DNA of 20,823 bases from Tubulinosema ratisbonensis (GCA_004000155.1 RCSS01000361.1:1-20823), one strand, 5' to 3'. Positions 9,731-19,311 are shown, counted from the first letter of the stretch. The notes: generated from the letters alone by a model not told the origin. Numbers and translations are program-made.

Positions 9731-10603
9731 TTATATCTTTTCATCAGTCATATTCCTTGAAAGAACCAATAAAGCCAAAAAATCAATACCATACTTATAA
9801 GACCCAGTTTCTTTAAAAGTATCAAACTCTTCAGCATTCATTGCTAGACACTTAGTCCCGAAAAAACCATGAATATTCAATACAATCCCTTTGATACCAT
9901 AATAATTGCCATCCACCATCGTGTAAACATTATGAATATTAACATTCCTAAAATCAATGTAATATTTAGGGTTTCCTTTACTCATCAAAATAACCACATT
10001 TTTTGGGAAAAAAAATTTATCATAATCTCTAATATCATTTTTACAAATTAATTCAATCATTGGATTTAAACTTGATTGAATCATATGTTGTAAAGAAAGG
10101 TTATTAGTACTTTTTAAAACATTTGTAAAATAAGATTTATCTTCCATTTCTACAATTACACAATAATTTTTGACTAATGGTGCAACTTTTTCTAAATTAT
10201 CAAACTCATTTTTGGTAAAAATGTATCCATTATTGTAAATTAATTCTAATTGTTCATTTATTATTTCAATCATTAAAAATTTCATTACTACTGCTTGTAC
10301 AGTCAAGCTAGAATAATAACTTATATGATATTTTTTACGTAAATGATCAGCCAATCTATCTAAACTACTTTCCGAGTTATTAATCAAATATTCTCTCAAT
10401 AAACAATTAACTTTATTTTCATCTTTGGTTATCAAACTATTTTTCAAATCTTTTGAGAAAATTTCTAAACATATTTTTATATTCTTTTTTATTACTTTTT
10501 TACTTAATCTTCTAAATAAGTAAAGGTAGATTATTGCGATTATTACTGCTAAAACAGTTCCGTATTCACATAAGAAAGCTACTACTCTGTCTAGTCTCAT
10601 CAT
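9731..10603 (-). CDS. Single-pass membrane protein of a duplicated family, copy A
   Basis: This intact 290-residue protein is about 76% identical by hand alignment to the 290-residue protein at 18439-19311. Residues 15-30 (GTVLAVIIAIIYLYLF) are one membrane segment, followed by a very basic run (RRLSKKVIKKNIK, 31-43). By the positive-inside rule this places the large C-terminal part in the cytoplasm. No cleavage site is evident, so it is probably a membrane anchor rather than a cleaved signal. Residues 105-137 and 223-245 (IHNVYTMVDGNYYGIKGIVL and on) are identical in both paralogues, while the first 20 residues diverge most. A motif ending SRNMTDEK closes both. The start has MM and an upstream CAC where copy B has the CCC signal. 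I do not recognise the family; it looks like a lineage-specific multicopy membrane protein. It stays linked to a Harbinger remnant downstream. Confidence 0.88.
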   Translation of the reverse strand: MMRLDRVVAFLCEYGTVLAVIIAIIYLYLFRRLSKKVIKKNIKICLEIFSKDLKNSLITKDENKVNCLLREYLINNSESSLDRLADHLRKKYHISYYSSLTVQAVVMKFLMIEIINEQLELIYNNGYIFTKNEFDNLEKVAPLVKNYCVIVEMEDKSYFTNVLKSTNNLSLQHMIQSSLNPMIELICKNDIRDYDKFFFPKNVVILMSKGNPKYYIDFRNVNIHNVYTMVDGNYYGIKGIVLNIHGFFGTKCLAMNAEEFDTFKETGSYKYGIDFLALLVLSRNMTDEKI

Positions 10604-11317
10604 GTGTTAATTTTAAAATTTCTATTTATTTTACTTTTTTGATTGTTTGTGTTAAAAAAGAAAATGAATTTTATTTGTTTTACAAATTAAATTTTGATTA
10701 AATTAAAAGGAGAAATAAAAAAGTTCCTTTTTTAATGCAATTTTTATCTATGATTAAAATAAAAAGGAGAATTTTTTATAAATGTTTACTTATTTCGTTT
10801 AATCCTTATAAAAATTTAATTTTTAAAATTAAAATATACACAATTTTTAAAACAGATTTCAAATTAATAAATAAAATATTGATAATAAAATACACTAGTA
10901 CATGTCTTATTGTCATTTTTACTAGGTATAAGTAGCTTTATAATTATTTTTATAATTTTATTTTTTTGATAGCTAAAAAATTTTTACTTTTATTGTCACT
11001 AAGCAGAAATATTTTTGCACATTAAATACTTTATAATAAAAAATTTTTAATGTCGGTTTTAGCTTTGTTTACTTTAAATGAAATATAAAATGTAAAATAT
11101 TAAATAAATTTAATTTGAACTATTTGGCAGTGACAATAAAAAATTAACTATTCTTTTTATTTAAATCTATTTTTAAATTTAATTCAGATTCGGCAAGCAA
11201 CATTACTGACTTAAGAAAGACTTTATTGAGTAAAATCATTAATTCTTCTAGTTTGTCGTGCACATAATTTTATTTCTCATTCACCTTTTTCTATTAAATT
11301 ATTCTAATAATTTTTAT
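10604..11317. other. Upstream region of copy A gene and AT-rich spacer
   Basis: Positions 10604-10892 match the region upstream of the copy B gene, so any promoter of the family should lie here. Both copies have an AT-rich run without a clear TATA box. Beyond 10892 is unique AT-rich sequence with the inverted repeat at 10988-11141. Minus-strand codons at about 11180-11280 (VHDKLEELMILLNKVFLKSV) look coding-like and might belong to the C-terminal tail or flank of the Tigger element, but they lie past its stop codon. Confidence 0.5.
10988..11141. repeat. 154-bp unit bounded by perfect 13-bp inverted repeats
   Basis: TTTTATTGTCACT at 10988-11000 is exactly the reverse complement of AGTGACAATAAAA at 11129-11141. 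The right arm is preceded by a C, giving CAGTGACAATAAAA read rightward. Tc1/pogo-type terminal repeats often start CAGT, so the right arm could instead be the left end of the Tigger element that follows. No coding capacity lies between the arms. A miniature inverted-repeat element is equally possible. Confidence 0.5.
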
Positions 11318-12568
11318 CATAAACCACCGAACCCACCTCTCTTTAAAGTATTTTGTATGTTTAATCCTTGTTGTTTCTGTTGAGGTATTCTTCCGAGGCA
11401 GAAATTATCTGAAAAGTCTTTGACATGGTTATAAAATTCTAAAAAATTATCTAAATTTACATTAATATGGACGTCTTCAAATTTTGCATTATAATCTTCA
11501 TATAAGCCATTAAAACAGTTAAGAAATGGTTCTGAGGTTACTTCTAGCCAAGCTAAAGCTGAATTTATTATAGCGTCAAATAAAGAGTATTTTTTAAATT
11601 CTCATTAAAATCTTTTATATTGCTGTACAAATCTTACGGTCATAAATATTCTTTTATAATTAAATTAAAAAGTATTAATAATACCTTGATCCAATGGCTG
11701 TATCAAAGAGCTTGTGTTGGAAGGCATAAAACAAATTTTGATATTTGAAAATTTAATTAGATTTCTGTGTGATGGGCAATTGTCCATAAAGATAAAAATG
11801 ATTCTCTCCTTTAATATTAAGATTTGATTTATTAAGGCCAAAAAATCTTTTAAAATTCCAGAAGTCATCTAAGCGTTTTTATTATTTTTATATATTACAT
11901 TTAAGTCAGAAAAATTTTTATTTTTTAAACTTCGGGGATTTTTAATTTTTCCCATAATTAAAATAGGAAGTTTTCACTCTTTTCATTACATAATAAACAT
12001 ACTGATATTCTTTCTTTGCTTAGCTTGAGGCCTGTTATCTTAATATAGATATTTTAATCGTTTTATCAGGGAGACGCTTGTAAAACAAGGTCGTCTCTTC
12101 AAAGTAAAAAATATCTTCTCGCCTAAAAGTGTAATTTAAATTGCACTCAAACTATTCTTAAACTCTTATGTTCCTATAAAATTTTCCAAGCGAATCGTCT
12201 ACAATATTACTAAAAGAAACGTGTTGTTTGTTTTGAAAGATTTCACTCAGATTTTGAAGGCCTAGTATTTTCGATCTTTTCTCTCTAAACATTTTGAGAC
12301 CATGTTCTTTATCATTTCGATTTATCGGAATATAATCTTTGTTACATGCTTTGAACATTTTGATTAAAAATTCATTAACAGGTACATATTAAAAACACTT
12401 TGATCTTTTTATTGTTTTGCTTATTCATTATTTATATCTTATCCTTTTTAATTCCGTACAAATCCTTTTTGATGTGTTATACGTAGATCATGTTTGTTTT
12501 TTATTCATTCCAGTGTTATAAAGATTCGCTACTTTGCTTTTTTCTTTAAAACTTATGTTTCGTGCCAT
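11318..12568 (-). pseudogene. pogo/Tigger-type transposase pseudogene
   Basis: ATG 12568 opens MARNISFKEKSKVANLYNTG, the N-terminal helix-turn-helix of Tigger/CENP-B-like transposases. It continues through a second DNA-binding part (VPVNEFLIKMFKACNK; 12158-12358) and the DDE_1 catalytic domain: YFEETTLFYKRLPDKT (12080-12106), ILIMGKIKNPRSLKNKNFSD, MTSGILKDFL, FMDNCPSHRN (11770-11790), SLIQPLDQGIINTF (11665-11705) and DAIINSALAWLEVTSEPFL. It ends at a stop at 11318-11320. The two downstream catalytic Asp residues (11782-11784 and 11689-11691) are 30 residues apart, as in pogo elements, but the first has become Glu. A TAG replaces the Trp before MTSGIL, and several frameshifts and stops break it. 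At about 417 codons the length is close to the family norm. Confidence 0.88.
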
Positions 12569-12573
12569 TTATT

Positions 12574-12576
12574 GGG
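12574..12576 (-). promoter_or_regulatory. CCC start-site signal upstream of the Tigger transposase
   Basis: On the minus strand TTTTACCCAATAA immediately precedes the ATG at 12568, with CCC 5 nt upstream. The same kind of triplet precedes the genes at 6831 and 19311, which suggests that the element was adapted to this host's start signals. Confidence 0.35.
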
Positions 12577-13150
12577 TAAAATATTTTAAGCATTTTTTTA
12601 TAAGTTAGAATAGAAAGACTATTCACGTAATTTCTTGTCAGAAAAAATATTTGCTTAAGTAAATAGATTCATAGACAATTTTTTGTGACTCTTTTCCTTT
12701 TTTCTATAAAATATTATTTCTTGCTGCTTCTAAAAAAATTAAAAAATTTTAAGATGTTTTAAGAATGAAAAAATTGTTCACTTCATTAAAAATTTATTTT
12801 TAAGAGATACGAAAAAAGTTAGATTACTAGAAATATCTCTAATTTCTATCTTTTAAAAGATTTTATAAATTTTTTGCAGTTTTTAAATTAAAGAAAGAAA
12901 AAAAGTTTCTGAAATTCGTATTTAAACTCGAAAAATTTTTCAAGAGGGTTAAACCAACAAGAGCCAAAATTTTTTATTGCATAATATTTTTATTACTATA
13001 AGATTAAAAGATTCAAGAATTACTTAAGAGCAAATTTTCGTGTTTTTTTGAATTTTATTTTTAATCGTATTTTTAAAACAAAATTTTTTACGTAGGGGAT
13101 CCAAAATAAAATAAAAAATACATTGAATAAAGCATAAGAGATAATTTGTA
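12577..13150. other. AT-rich spacer between Tigger and Tc1 remnants
   Basis: No gene is recognisable. The stretch should contain the right end of the Tigger element and the left end of the Tc1 element, but I could not find convincing terminal repeats. GTATTTTTA...ACGTAG occurs around 13067-13096 and a loosely similar word order lies inverted near 14205-14235; this is too weak to call as Tc1 ends. Confidence 0.5.
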
Positions 13151-14175
13151 TTAGTTTTTAATCAAAAATTTTTTAGAAATATAGTTGAGTTCATATAACA
13201 TTTTTTCCTTCATTTCTATTACCTTTATAAATCTAGAAGGAATACTATAAATTTGGTTTTGGCATTGGTCAGGAGTGATGGAATTTATATGTTAAGAATC
13301 TCTTGTTTAATTTCTGATTTGTTTCTGCTTTTTTATTATCTGGTTTCTGTTTAATCATGACCACAAATGTTTGATTGGATTCAAATCTGGGTATTGTATA
13401 ACCCTTTAAAGAAACAAGATATAGTTTTCTTAAAAATACTCTTTGACAATTTTTGAAGCGTGTTTAGCATCATTGTCTTGTTAAAACACATATTAATTTT
13501 TTCAATTTTTATGAATGAAGGAATCTTTAAAGAAATTTCTAAAATATCTAAGTATTTAAACCTATTCATTATTCCTTCAAGAAAAAAATTATTTTCCTTT
13601 CCACTTGTTATGAAGCAACCACAACAATTGGATGAATCACCTCCGTATTTTAGAGTAGCACAGAGATTTTTTTGTTTAAAACGCATATTAGGTTTGCGCC
13701 ATACTTTTAACCGTGCGTCATTTATGAATAAATTAAACTTTGTCTCATCTGAAAAAATAACAGTATCCCAAAAATTACAATTCTTTAGATAAAAATTTTT
13801 GTATAATCCAATCTTTTAATAATATTTCCTCGTAATATGCAATTTTTAGTGCTAACACGATTTTTGTAACCTACTTTTTTTATACAGTTACGAATACTAC
13901 ATAATGAAACGCCTGTTTCTATTAAAAATTTCACCTCTTCTCTGATTTCTATTGCTGGAAATTTATGTTAATTTTTTACTATTTGATTGATTCGTTCTAA
14001 GAGTATATTACTACACTTGCTCTTTATCTCTGAACCTTCTTTTCGACCAGTAGAATTGAAATTATCAATAGTATACTTAAATGTAAAATAAGAAATAGAT
14101 AACAACGAACCTATTTTATGTAAGACTTTTCTTCTTTTTTAAATATTAAAATTAGCGTTTTTGTTTGTTCGTCAT
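13151..14175 (-). pseudogene. Tc1/mariner transposase pseudogene, catalytic Glu replaced by Lys
   Basis: The span of 1025 nt (about 341 codons) is the normal Tc1 length, from MTNKQKR at 14175 to a stop at 13151-13153. The paired DNA-binding part is present but shredded. The catalytic domain is clear: NFWDTVIFSDETKFNLFIND (13733-13760), a 'KYGGDSSNCCGCF' stretch, GIMNRFKYLDILE, then after a frameshift DNDAKHASKIVKEYF (13457-13477), YPDLNPIKHLW (13361-13395) and the C-terminal SITPDQCQNQIYSIPSRFIK. The second Asp (13475-13477) and the NPI-x-HLW position (13370-13372) are in the same frame with 34 residues between, the Tc1 DD34E spacing. The Glu there is Lys (AAA). Stops and frameshifts also kill it. 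Confidence 0.88.
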
Positions 14176-14263
14176 TTTGCTTTTTCGTAAATTAATAAAA
14201 TATAGCTGTAACTACGTTTGGAGGTAAAAATACTAAATATTGAAATAAACTAGATCTCTAAAA

Positions 14264-14286
14264 CAGTGTTTCTCGAAATGAGGCAT
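14264..14286 (+). repeat. Left terminal repeat of the hAT element
   Basis: CAGTGTTTCTCGAAATGAGG matches the hAT consensus start CAGTG and the familiar CAGTGTTTCTCAAA form of Charlie-like elements. It is 539 bp upstream of the transposase ATG and 88 bp from the Tc1 transposase start. Confidence 0.6.
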
Positions 14287-14802
14287 ACGCTCCACTGAAA
14301 GAAAATTAAGATTTTTCCTAGGGCCTGGATTTTTGTTTCTCTAAAATATTTTATAAGAAAAAATTTTTTTTAGATTTATTTTAAATTAAAAATAAATGCG
14401 GGGAAACATAAATATTTAAAGTTTATTGAAGGTCAAAAATGTAGGGGGACAAAAACAAAGTAAATTATTCGGTTTTGTGATGTAAAATTATAATGTAAAT
14501 AAAAAAGGATTTTTTAATTAAAAATGTTAAAACGCTATATTAAGATGTATTATAATGAATTGAAAATTAAATTTTTAGAAAAATGTTTTAATAAAAGTTT
14601 TTTTATAAATCAAAAAACCCAATTTTAGAAATTACATTTGATAATATTTCGCCTAATGTCTATCCAAATAGTACTTTTTCAAAAAATTTTCTTTTTCATA
14701 TTTAAGCAAAATATAAACTTAAGAAAATTTCGAACAAGAATCACTACACTTATTTTTATCTTATGTTTATGTTATTTATCCTATTTATCAAAATTATAAA
14801 CT

Positions 14803-16584
14803 ATGAAAAATAAAAACAAAAAAAATCGCTCAATATTCCACGGAATTCCTTAATATGGATTTATTCTCTTTGAAAATGATACAACCCTGCCCTTTTGTTT
14901 ATTATGTCATCAATGTTTTACAAATGAATTATTGAAGCTTATGCAAGGAGGCAAACCTAAAAATAAAACGTAGTAATCATACTTATTCTAATTTGAGTCA
15001 TTTTCAAAACTTGAAAGAAGAATCTAAAAATAGAACCACTTTAAAATCTGTTTTTATTTTAAATGCTAGGGTAAATTTAGTATATTTAAATTTACCCATT
15101 AAATTTCGTCCATTATAGCTAAAAATGGGAAAGCTCATACATAGGAGAGAATTTAATTAAATCTGCAATTTTATTATTTATTAAAACCGTTTTTGGAAAG
15201 GAGATCAAGTAGTCAAAACTACCCCACTTAGTAAAGACACGGTTAGTAGAAGAATAGATGAAATGAGTGAGAATGTTGAGAATTAATTAATACAGAAGTT
15301 AAAATCACAATAATTCCCAATTCAAATAGACGAATCAACATTTAGAGATGACGAAGCGGTATTAATTGTTTATGTAGGATATATTAAAAATAATGAATTC
15401 GTAGAAGAAATGCTTTTTTGTAAAAAGCTACAAAGGATCACAACATCAAAAGACATGTATAACGAGCTAAGAAATTTCTTTTTTTTTCATGATATACCGA
15501 TAAGGTATGATTTCTTGTTTCGTAGATGGGGCACCAAATATGATGAGCAAGTAAAACGGATGACCTAAATTTTAAAAGCTGACAATCCGCAAATGTTGCT
15601 TATACATTTTATCATTAACAGAAAAAATCTAGTAGATAAAAACATTTCACTGATTCTTAATCGCATACTAAATATGGTAATAAGATGTATAAATACAGTG
15701 AAAGCCAGTGCTAAAGCTGAACGTATTTTTAAATTTTTGCGAAGAAAAAAGCGAAGATCATGTAAGAATTTTACACCATACTGAATTAAGATGGTTATCT
15801 AAAGGAAATTGTTTAAAAAGATTTTTAGAACTCTTTGATGTTATCAACGAGTTTTTGCATGATAAAGTTGAAATAAATATTTAATTATGTTCCAACATAA
15901 AGAACTTATAAGTTATTTGGCCTATACGATTAAAAATTATATATATTCAAAAACAACTTTAGGGTGCGAATAAAATATTAATTAATGGCAAGACGAAGAT
16001 ATTTGGATTTGTCACTTAAGTGGAATTACTACAAAACCAAATAAATAAGAAATTTTAAACAATTTAATTGGAATCTTAAATGTAAAGTATTCGATGATGC
16101 GATATTGATAATCACGGGTTATCTGCACTCTTTATCATTAGATTTAGAAGAATATTTTCAGATATAAAGAAATTGATATTTCGAATGGATTACACAACCA
16201 ATGTTGGTAAGTTTGTCTGATATAAACAACTTAAATTTTGCAAATGAACTTACAGAAAAGCTAAATGATGAGTCTATAAAATTTTATCTAAAATTAAAAA
16301 TATGTTGACTTGGGAATCAGCAGAGCTAGAAGTTAGATATCCAAATATTACAAAACATTCTAGAAATTTATTGCTGCCTTTCCTTCTTCATATTTAGCAG
16401 AATGTGGGTTCAGCGTTATTAATAATTTGCTAATAAAAAAAAGAAATCGATTAGATATAAACAACATGGATGATTAAGATTAAAATTTACAAAATTAAAA
16501 TCTTAAATTGAATTCTTATGTAGCAAACACGTTGAATATAATTCACATAAAATTCGAATAAAACTTAATTTTAAATGTATCTAA
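14803..16584 (+). pseudogene. hAT transposase pseudogene of the ZBED5/FAM200/SCAND3-like group
   Basis: The plus strand shows, across many frames: an N-terminal BED-like finger (FCLLCHQCFTNELLKL, 14890-14945), AKNGKAHTIGENLIKSAILL (15119-15180), PLSKDTVSRRIDEMSENVEN (15220-15285), catalytic QIDEST (15323-15340) in IQIDESTFRDDEAVLIVYVG, FVDGAPNMMSK (15519-15550), EDHVRILHHTELRWLSKGN (15750-15810), and the C-terminal dimerisation part FPSSYLAECGFSVINNLLIK (16379-16440). Near the end comes CSKHVEYNSH, before a stop at 16582-16584. The order and about 590-codon span match full-length animal and fungal transposases of this group. Frequent stops and frameshifts make it dead. The plus-strand open stretch 15593-15784 is just one surviving piece. 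Confidence 0.88.
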
Positions 16585-17113
16585 TATTAAATTTTTATGA
16601 CTATGTTATTTATAAAGAAATAAAAAGAGTAAAACATCATCTTAAAAAAGTATTTACTTTATTTTTTCAAGTTTACATTTAATTTTTAAAAATTTATTTG
16701 ATTCTTTAATGTGGACTAGAAAATTTTATCTAAACTTAAAGTGGGGCGTAATAAATAATTTGCTAAACATTTCCTTATAGTCTAAAACTATGGAAATATA
16801 ATTTAGCTGGTTCTGAGGTAAAAATCGTAGTTAAATGAAGCAAGAGCATTAATGAATTAATTTTGAATTAAAAAAGTAAAAAAGTCGAGAAAATTGATAA
16901 ATTAAAAAAAACGTCTATAAAAAAAACGAAACTAATAGCAGTACTCAAAAAAAAAATTAGTAAATGGAGCCTAAGTTGATTATATTGATGAGAAGATGAG
17001 TACTTTTTAGGAATTTTTAAAAAATTTAGAAAAGAAATATTTCAGTTACTTTTTTAATTATTATCAATAATAAAATTATGTATCAATATTGTTCCTAAAA
17101 TGATTTTAATGTT
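16585..17113. other. AT-rich spacer between hAT and Harbinger copy B
   Basis: It contains the presumed right end of the hAT element near 16743-16780. The rest is A-rich sequence with stops in all frames. I see no gene. Confidence 0.5.
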
Positions 17114-18156
17114 TTATAAACTTTCACTGTTGTAGATTTTACTACTAAATCTTTTTAATTTTGATTTAAATAAACTTAAAGCATTTTCAACTACAATTCT
17201 TTGTTTTTTATATCTATATAAAGTCTTTGTTCTCATAGGATCTGATCTTTTAAATTCAGGGATTATAATATTTCTTAACCAGCTAATTGCTGAGTCTACT
17301 ACAACAAAATGTTCATCGATAAGTATATTTTCAATGTGAAACTGTAGTGCAGAATTTCTTTGAATTCGTGAATCGAGTTTTCTTCAAATTTATAACACAC
17401 ACTTTTAAATCTCATTTGAAAATTAATCAATAAACAAATCTAAAAAAACGACATTTTTTTATAATAATCAAAAAATAAATCGTTTATCTTAAAAATAGGT
17501 ATAAATGTCCTATATATGGCCAAAATAATGCTGCTGATATTTTACAGATTTTTAAATCATTTTAAAAAATTCATATTTTTCTTGAGAAGAAATTTTACTT
17601 CAGTTTTTGAATCTTATTGGTTGGATGCTTTTGCAGGTATTCCCACGTTTCTTGCGTTTTTATAATAAATATGATTGTTAAAGGCCATGATTTATTTAAT
17701 TTTTTTCTTATATATTTTTAAAGGGGAAGTATTTGATATAATTCTTTTTAAGAGAATTAGTATCAATCTCCTTTATTCCTTTTATGGCGTTTTCCAGGTG
17801 CCCAACACTTATTTATAAAAACTAACATTTCCTTAACTATTATAGATATACTAACATGTGAAATGCCAAGTATCTATCTAAGCTGTTTGTAAGTAGAATT
17901 GAATGAAATATGTAATAAATATATTTAAAGTTTTACTTCGGTTGTTCAAGTAGTTTGGTTTTCTCCTTAAAAAATTTAAAAAAGAGCAAACAAGATCTAT
18001 TCATTCTAAATGTTTCGTAAAAATGGGGTTTATACACCGCATTTATTTGTTCGACCAGGTTTTCACATAACTATATGTTTGTTTTTGTTTTAAATCACAC
18101 TTCTTTTATTTTTATTCTAAAAAAAAAGTTATAAAAAATTCTTCTTTAGTGCTCGT
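17114..18156 (-). pseudogene. PIF/Harbinger-like transposase pseudogene, copy B
   Basis: This is the fuller of two copies. On the minus strand the reading begins with STKEEFFITF at about 18155 (the ATG seen in copy A is ACG here), then PHFYETFRMNRSCLLFF (about 18000-18040), recalling the 'FRM(S/N)R' motif of Harbinger transposases. The helix-turn-helix follows around 17830-17900. The last 86 codons are open: LDSRIQRNSALQFHIENILI, HFVVVDSAISWLR (17275-17305), then QRIVVENALSLFKSKLKRF (17140-17200) and a stop at 17114-17116. This matches the DDE_4 order 'HDS..RNS', 'GDSAY', 'R..VE.A...K'. Stops and frameshifts interrupt the N-terminal two thirds. Its first Asp (DGT) could not be located with confidence. 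Confidence 0.75.
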
Positions 18157-18438
18157 ATTTTAAAAAAAATATATGTAATTATTTTTTTGTATCAATTTTT
18201 ATTATAAATAACTTTATCTATAGATAAACGTGAAACAGACCTAAAATATTTTATTTATATTTTGTGATAATAAAAAAATATGATTTAATTTAAAAAAATA
18301 TTTAAATTTGGTTTCTAAATTGTGTTGTAAAAATAAATTTTCAGTTTTATGAGTACTTTAATCATAATAAAATACACTATTGATGTAATTTTTAATCTTT
18401 TAAATAATGAATAACAAAAAAAAGAATAGAAATATAAT

Positions 18439-19311
18439 TTATTTCTTTTCATCAGTCATATTCCTTGAAAGAACCAATAAAGCCATAAAATCGTGAGCAT
18501 GGTTCCTATAAGAACCTGTTTCTTTAAACCTATCAAACTCTTCAGTATCCATCGCTAAACATTCATCCCCAAATAACTTATGAATATTCAATACAATCCC
18601 TTTGATACCATAATAATTGCCATCCACCATCGTGTAAACATTATGAATATCAACATTCCTAAAATCGATGTAATATTCTAAATTTCCTTTACTCATCAAA
18701 ATAATCACATTTTTTGGGAAAATAATTTTATCATAATCTCTAATATCATTTTTACAAATTAATTTAACCATTGGATACAAACTTGATTCAATCATATTTT
18801 CAAAAGAAAAGTTATTAGTACTTTTTAAAACATTTGTAAAATAAGATTTATCATCCATTTCTACGATTACACAATAATTTAACAAATGGTGCCACTTTTT
18901 CAAATTATCAAATTCATTTTTAGTAAAAATATATCCATTATTGTAAATTAATTCTAATTGTTCGTTTATTATCTCAATCATTAAAAATTTCATTACCACT
19001 GATTGTAAAGTCAGGCTAGAATGATAACTCATATGATATTTTTTACTTAAATAATCAGCCAACTCACCTAAACTGCTTTCTGAGTTACTAATCAAATAAT
19101 CTTTCAATAAACAATTAATTTTGTTTTCTTCTTTAATTATTAAACTATTTTTCAAATCTTTTGAGAAAATTTTCAAACATATTTTTATATTCTTTTTTAT
19201 TACTTTTTGACATAATCTTCTAGTTAAGTAAAGGTAGATTATTGCAATTGGTATTAATAATAATGCTCCGTATTTTAAAAAGAAAGATAGTGTTTTGTTT
19301 AGTTTTGACAT
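18439..19311 (-). CDS. Single-pass membrane protein of a duplicated family, copy B
   Basis: This intact 290-residue paralogue of 9731-10603 is about 76% identical by hand alignment. The membrane segment is residues 15-30 (GALLLIPIAIIYLYLT), followed by the basic run RRLCQKVIKKNIK. Residues 105-137 are identical to copy A, and the six nucleotide differences in that stretch are all silent, which points to purifying selection. A notable change follows. Where copy A reads EKVAPLVKN (138-146), copy B reads KKWHHLLN, caused by a 1-nt deletion near 18901 and a 2-nt deletion near 18890 that together restore the frame. The start carries CCC directly before the ATG. No family could be named; the bulk is predicted cytoplasmic. 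A Harbinger remnant lies 282 bp downstream. Confidence 0.88.
   Translation of the reverse strand: MSKLNKTLSFFLKYGALLLIPIAIIYLYLTRRLCQKVIKKNIKICLKIFSKDLKNSLIIKEENKINCLLKDYLISNSESSLGELADYLSKKYHMSYHSSLTLQSVVMKFLMIEIINEQLELIYNNGYIFTKNEFDNLKKWHHLLNYCVIVEMDDKSYFTNVLKSTNNFSFENMIESSLYPMVKLICKNDIRDYDKIIFPKNVIILMSKGNLEYYIDFRNVDIHNVYTMVDGNYYGIKGIVLNIHKLFGDECLAMDTEEFDRFKETGSYRNHAHDFMALLVLSRNMTDEKK

Larger units (their letters stand above)
8768..10892. repeat. Duplicated block, copy A (membrane-protein gene plus Harbinger remnant)
   Basis: This block aligns end to end with 17325-19601 in the same orientation. It covers the truncated Harbinger transposase remnant, the spacer, the 290-residue gene and about 290 bp upstream of the gene. 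Both copies stop matching just after the words GATAATAAAATA (10881-10892 and 19590-19601). Copy A lacks about 190 bp present in copy B between 17625 and 17815, and at its left edge it switches abruptly to the GC island. No clear inverted repeats or target duplications mark the block ends. It could be a segmental duplication or two copies of a composite element. Confidence 0.85.
14264..16780 (+). mobile_element. Degenerate hAT transposon
   Basis: The transposase remnant 14803-16584 lies inside a probable element. Its left end is CAGTGTTTCTCGAAATGAGG at 14264, a typical hAT terminal repeat of the Charlie/ZBED type, with a G-rich stretch (GTAGGGGGAC, 14441-14450) inside it. On the right, GGGGCGTAATAAATAATTTG (16743-16762) and then CTAAACATTT resemble the G-rich subterminal part and degenerate repeat of the other end. 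The left flank CTCTAAAA (14256-14263) resembles GTCTAAAA at 16780-16787 (7 of 8), a possible 8-bp target duplication, but the exact right boundary is not certain. The element is about 2.5 kb. Confidence 0.55.

Noticed and set aside
9869..10051. Plus-strand open frame of 60 codons
   Set aside because: It lies antisense inside the conserved membrane-protein gene 9731-10603; the same stretch in copy B also codes on the minus strand.
10735..10935. Plus-strand open frame of 66 codons
   Set aside because: Its composition (Ile, Lys, Phe, Asn from AT-rich DNA) is that of spacer, and the homologous region upstream of copy B does not keep the frame.
13460..13792. Plus-strand open frame of 110 codons
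   Set aside because: It is the antisense shadow of the Tc1 transposase remnant, whose minus-strand motifs (GIMNRFKYLDILE, SDETKF) explain the sequence.
13060..14235. Possible terminal inverted repeats of the Tc1 element
   Set aside because: The words GTATTTTTA and ACGTAG recur near both ends but with different spacing; the similarity is too weak in such AT-rich DNA.
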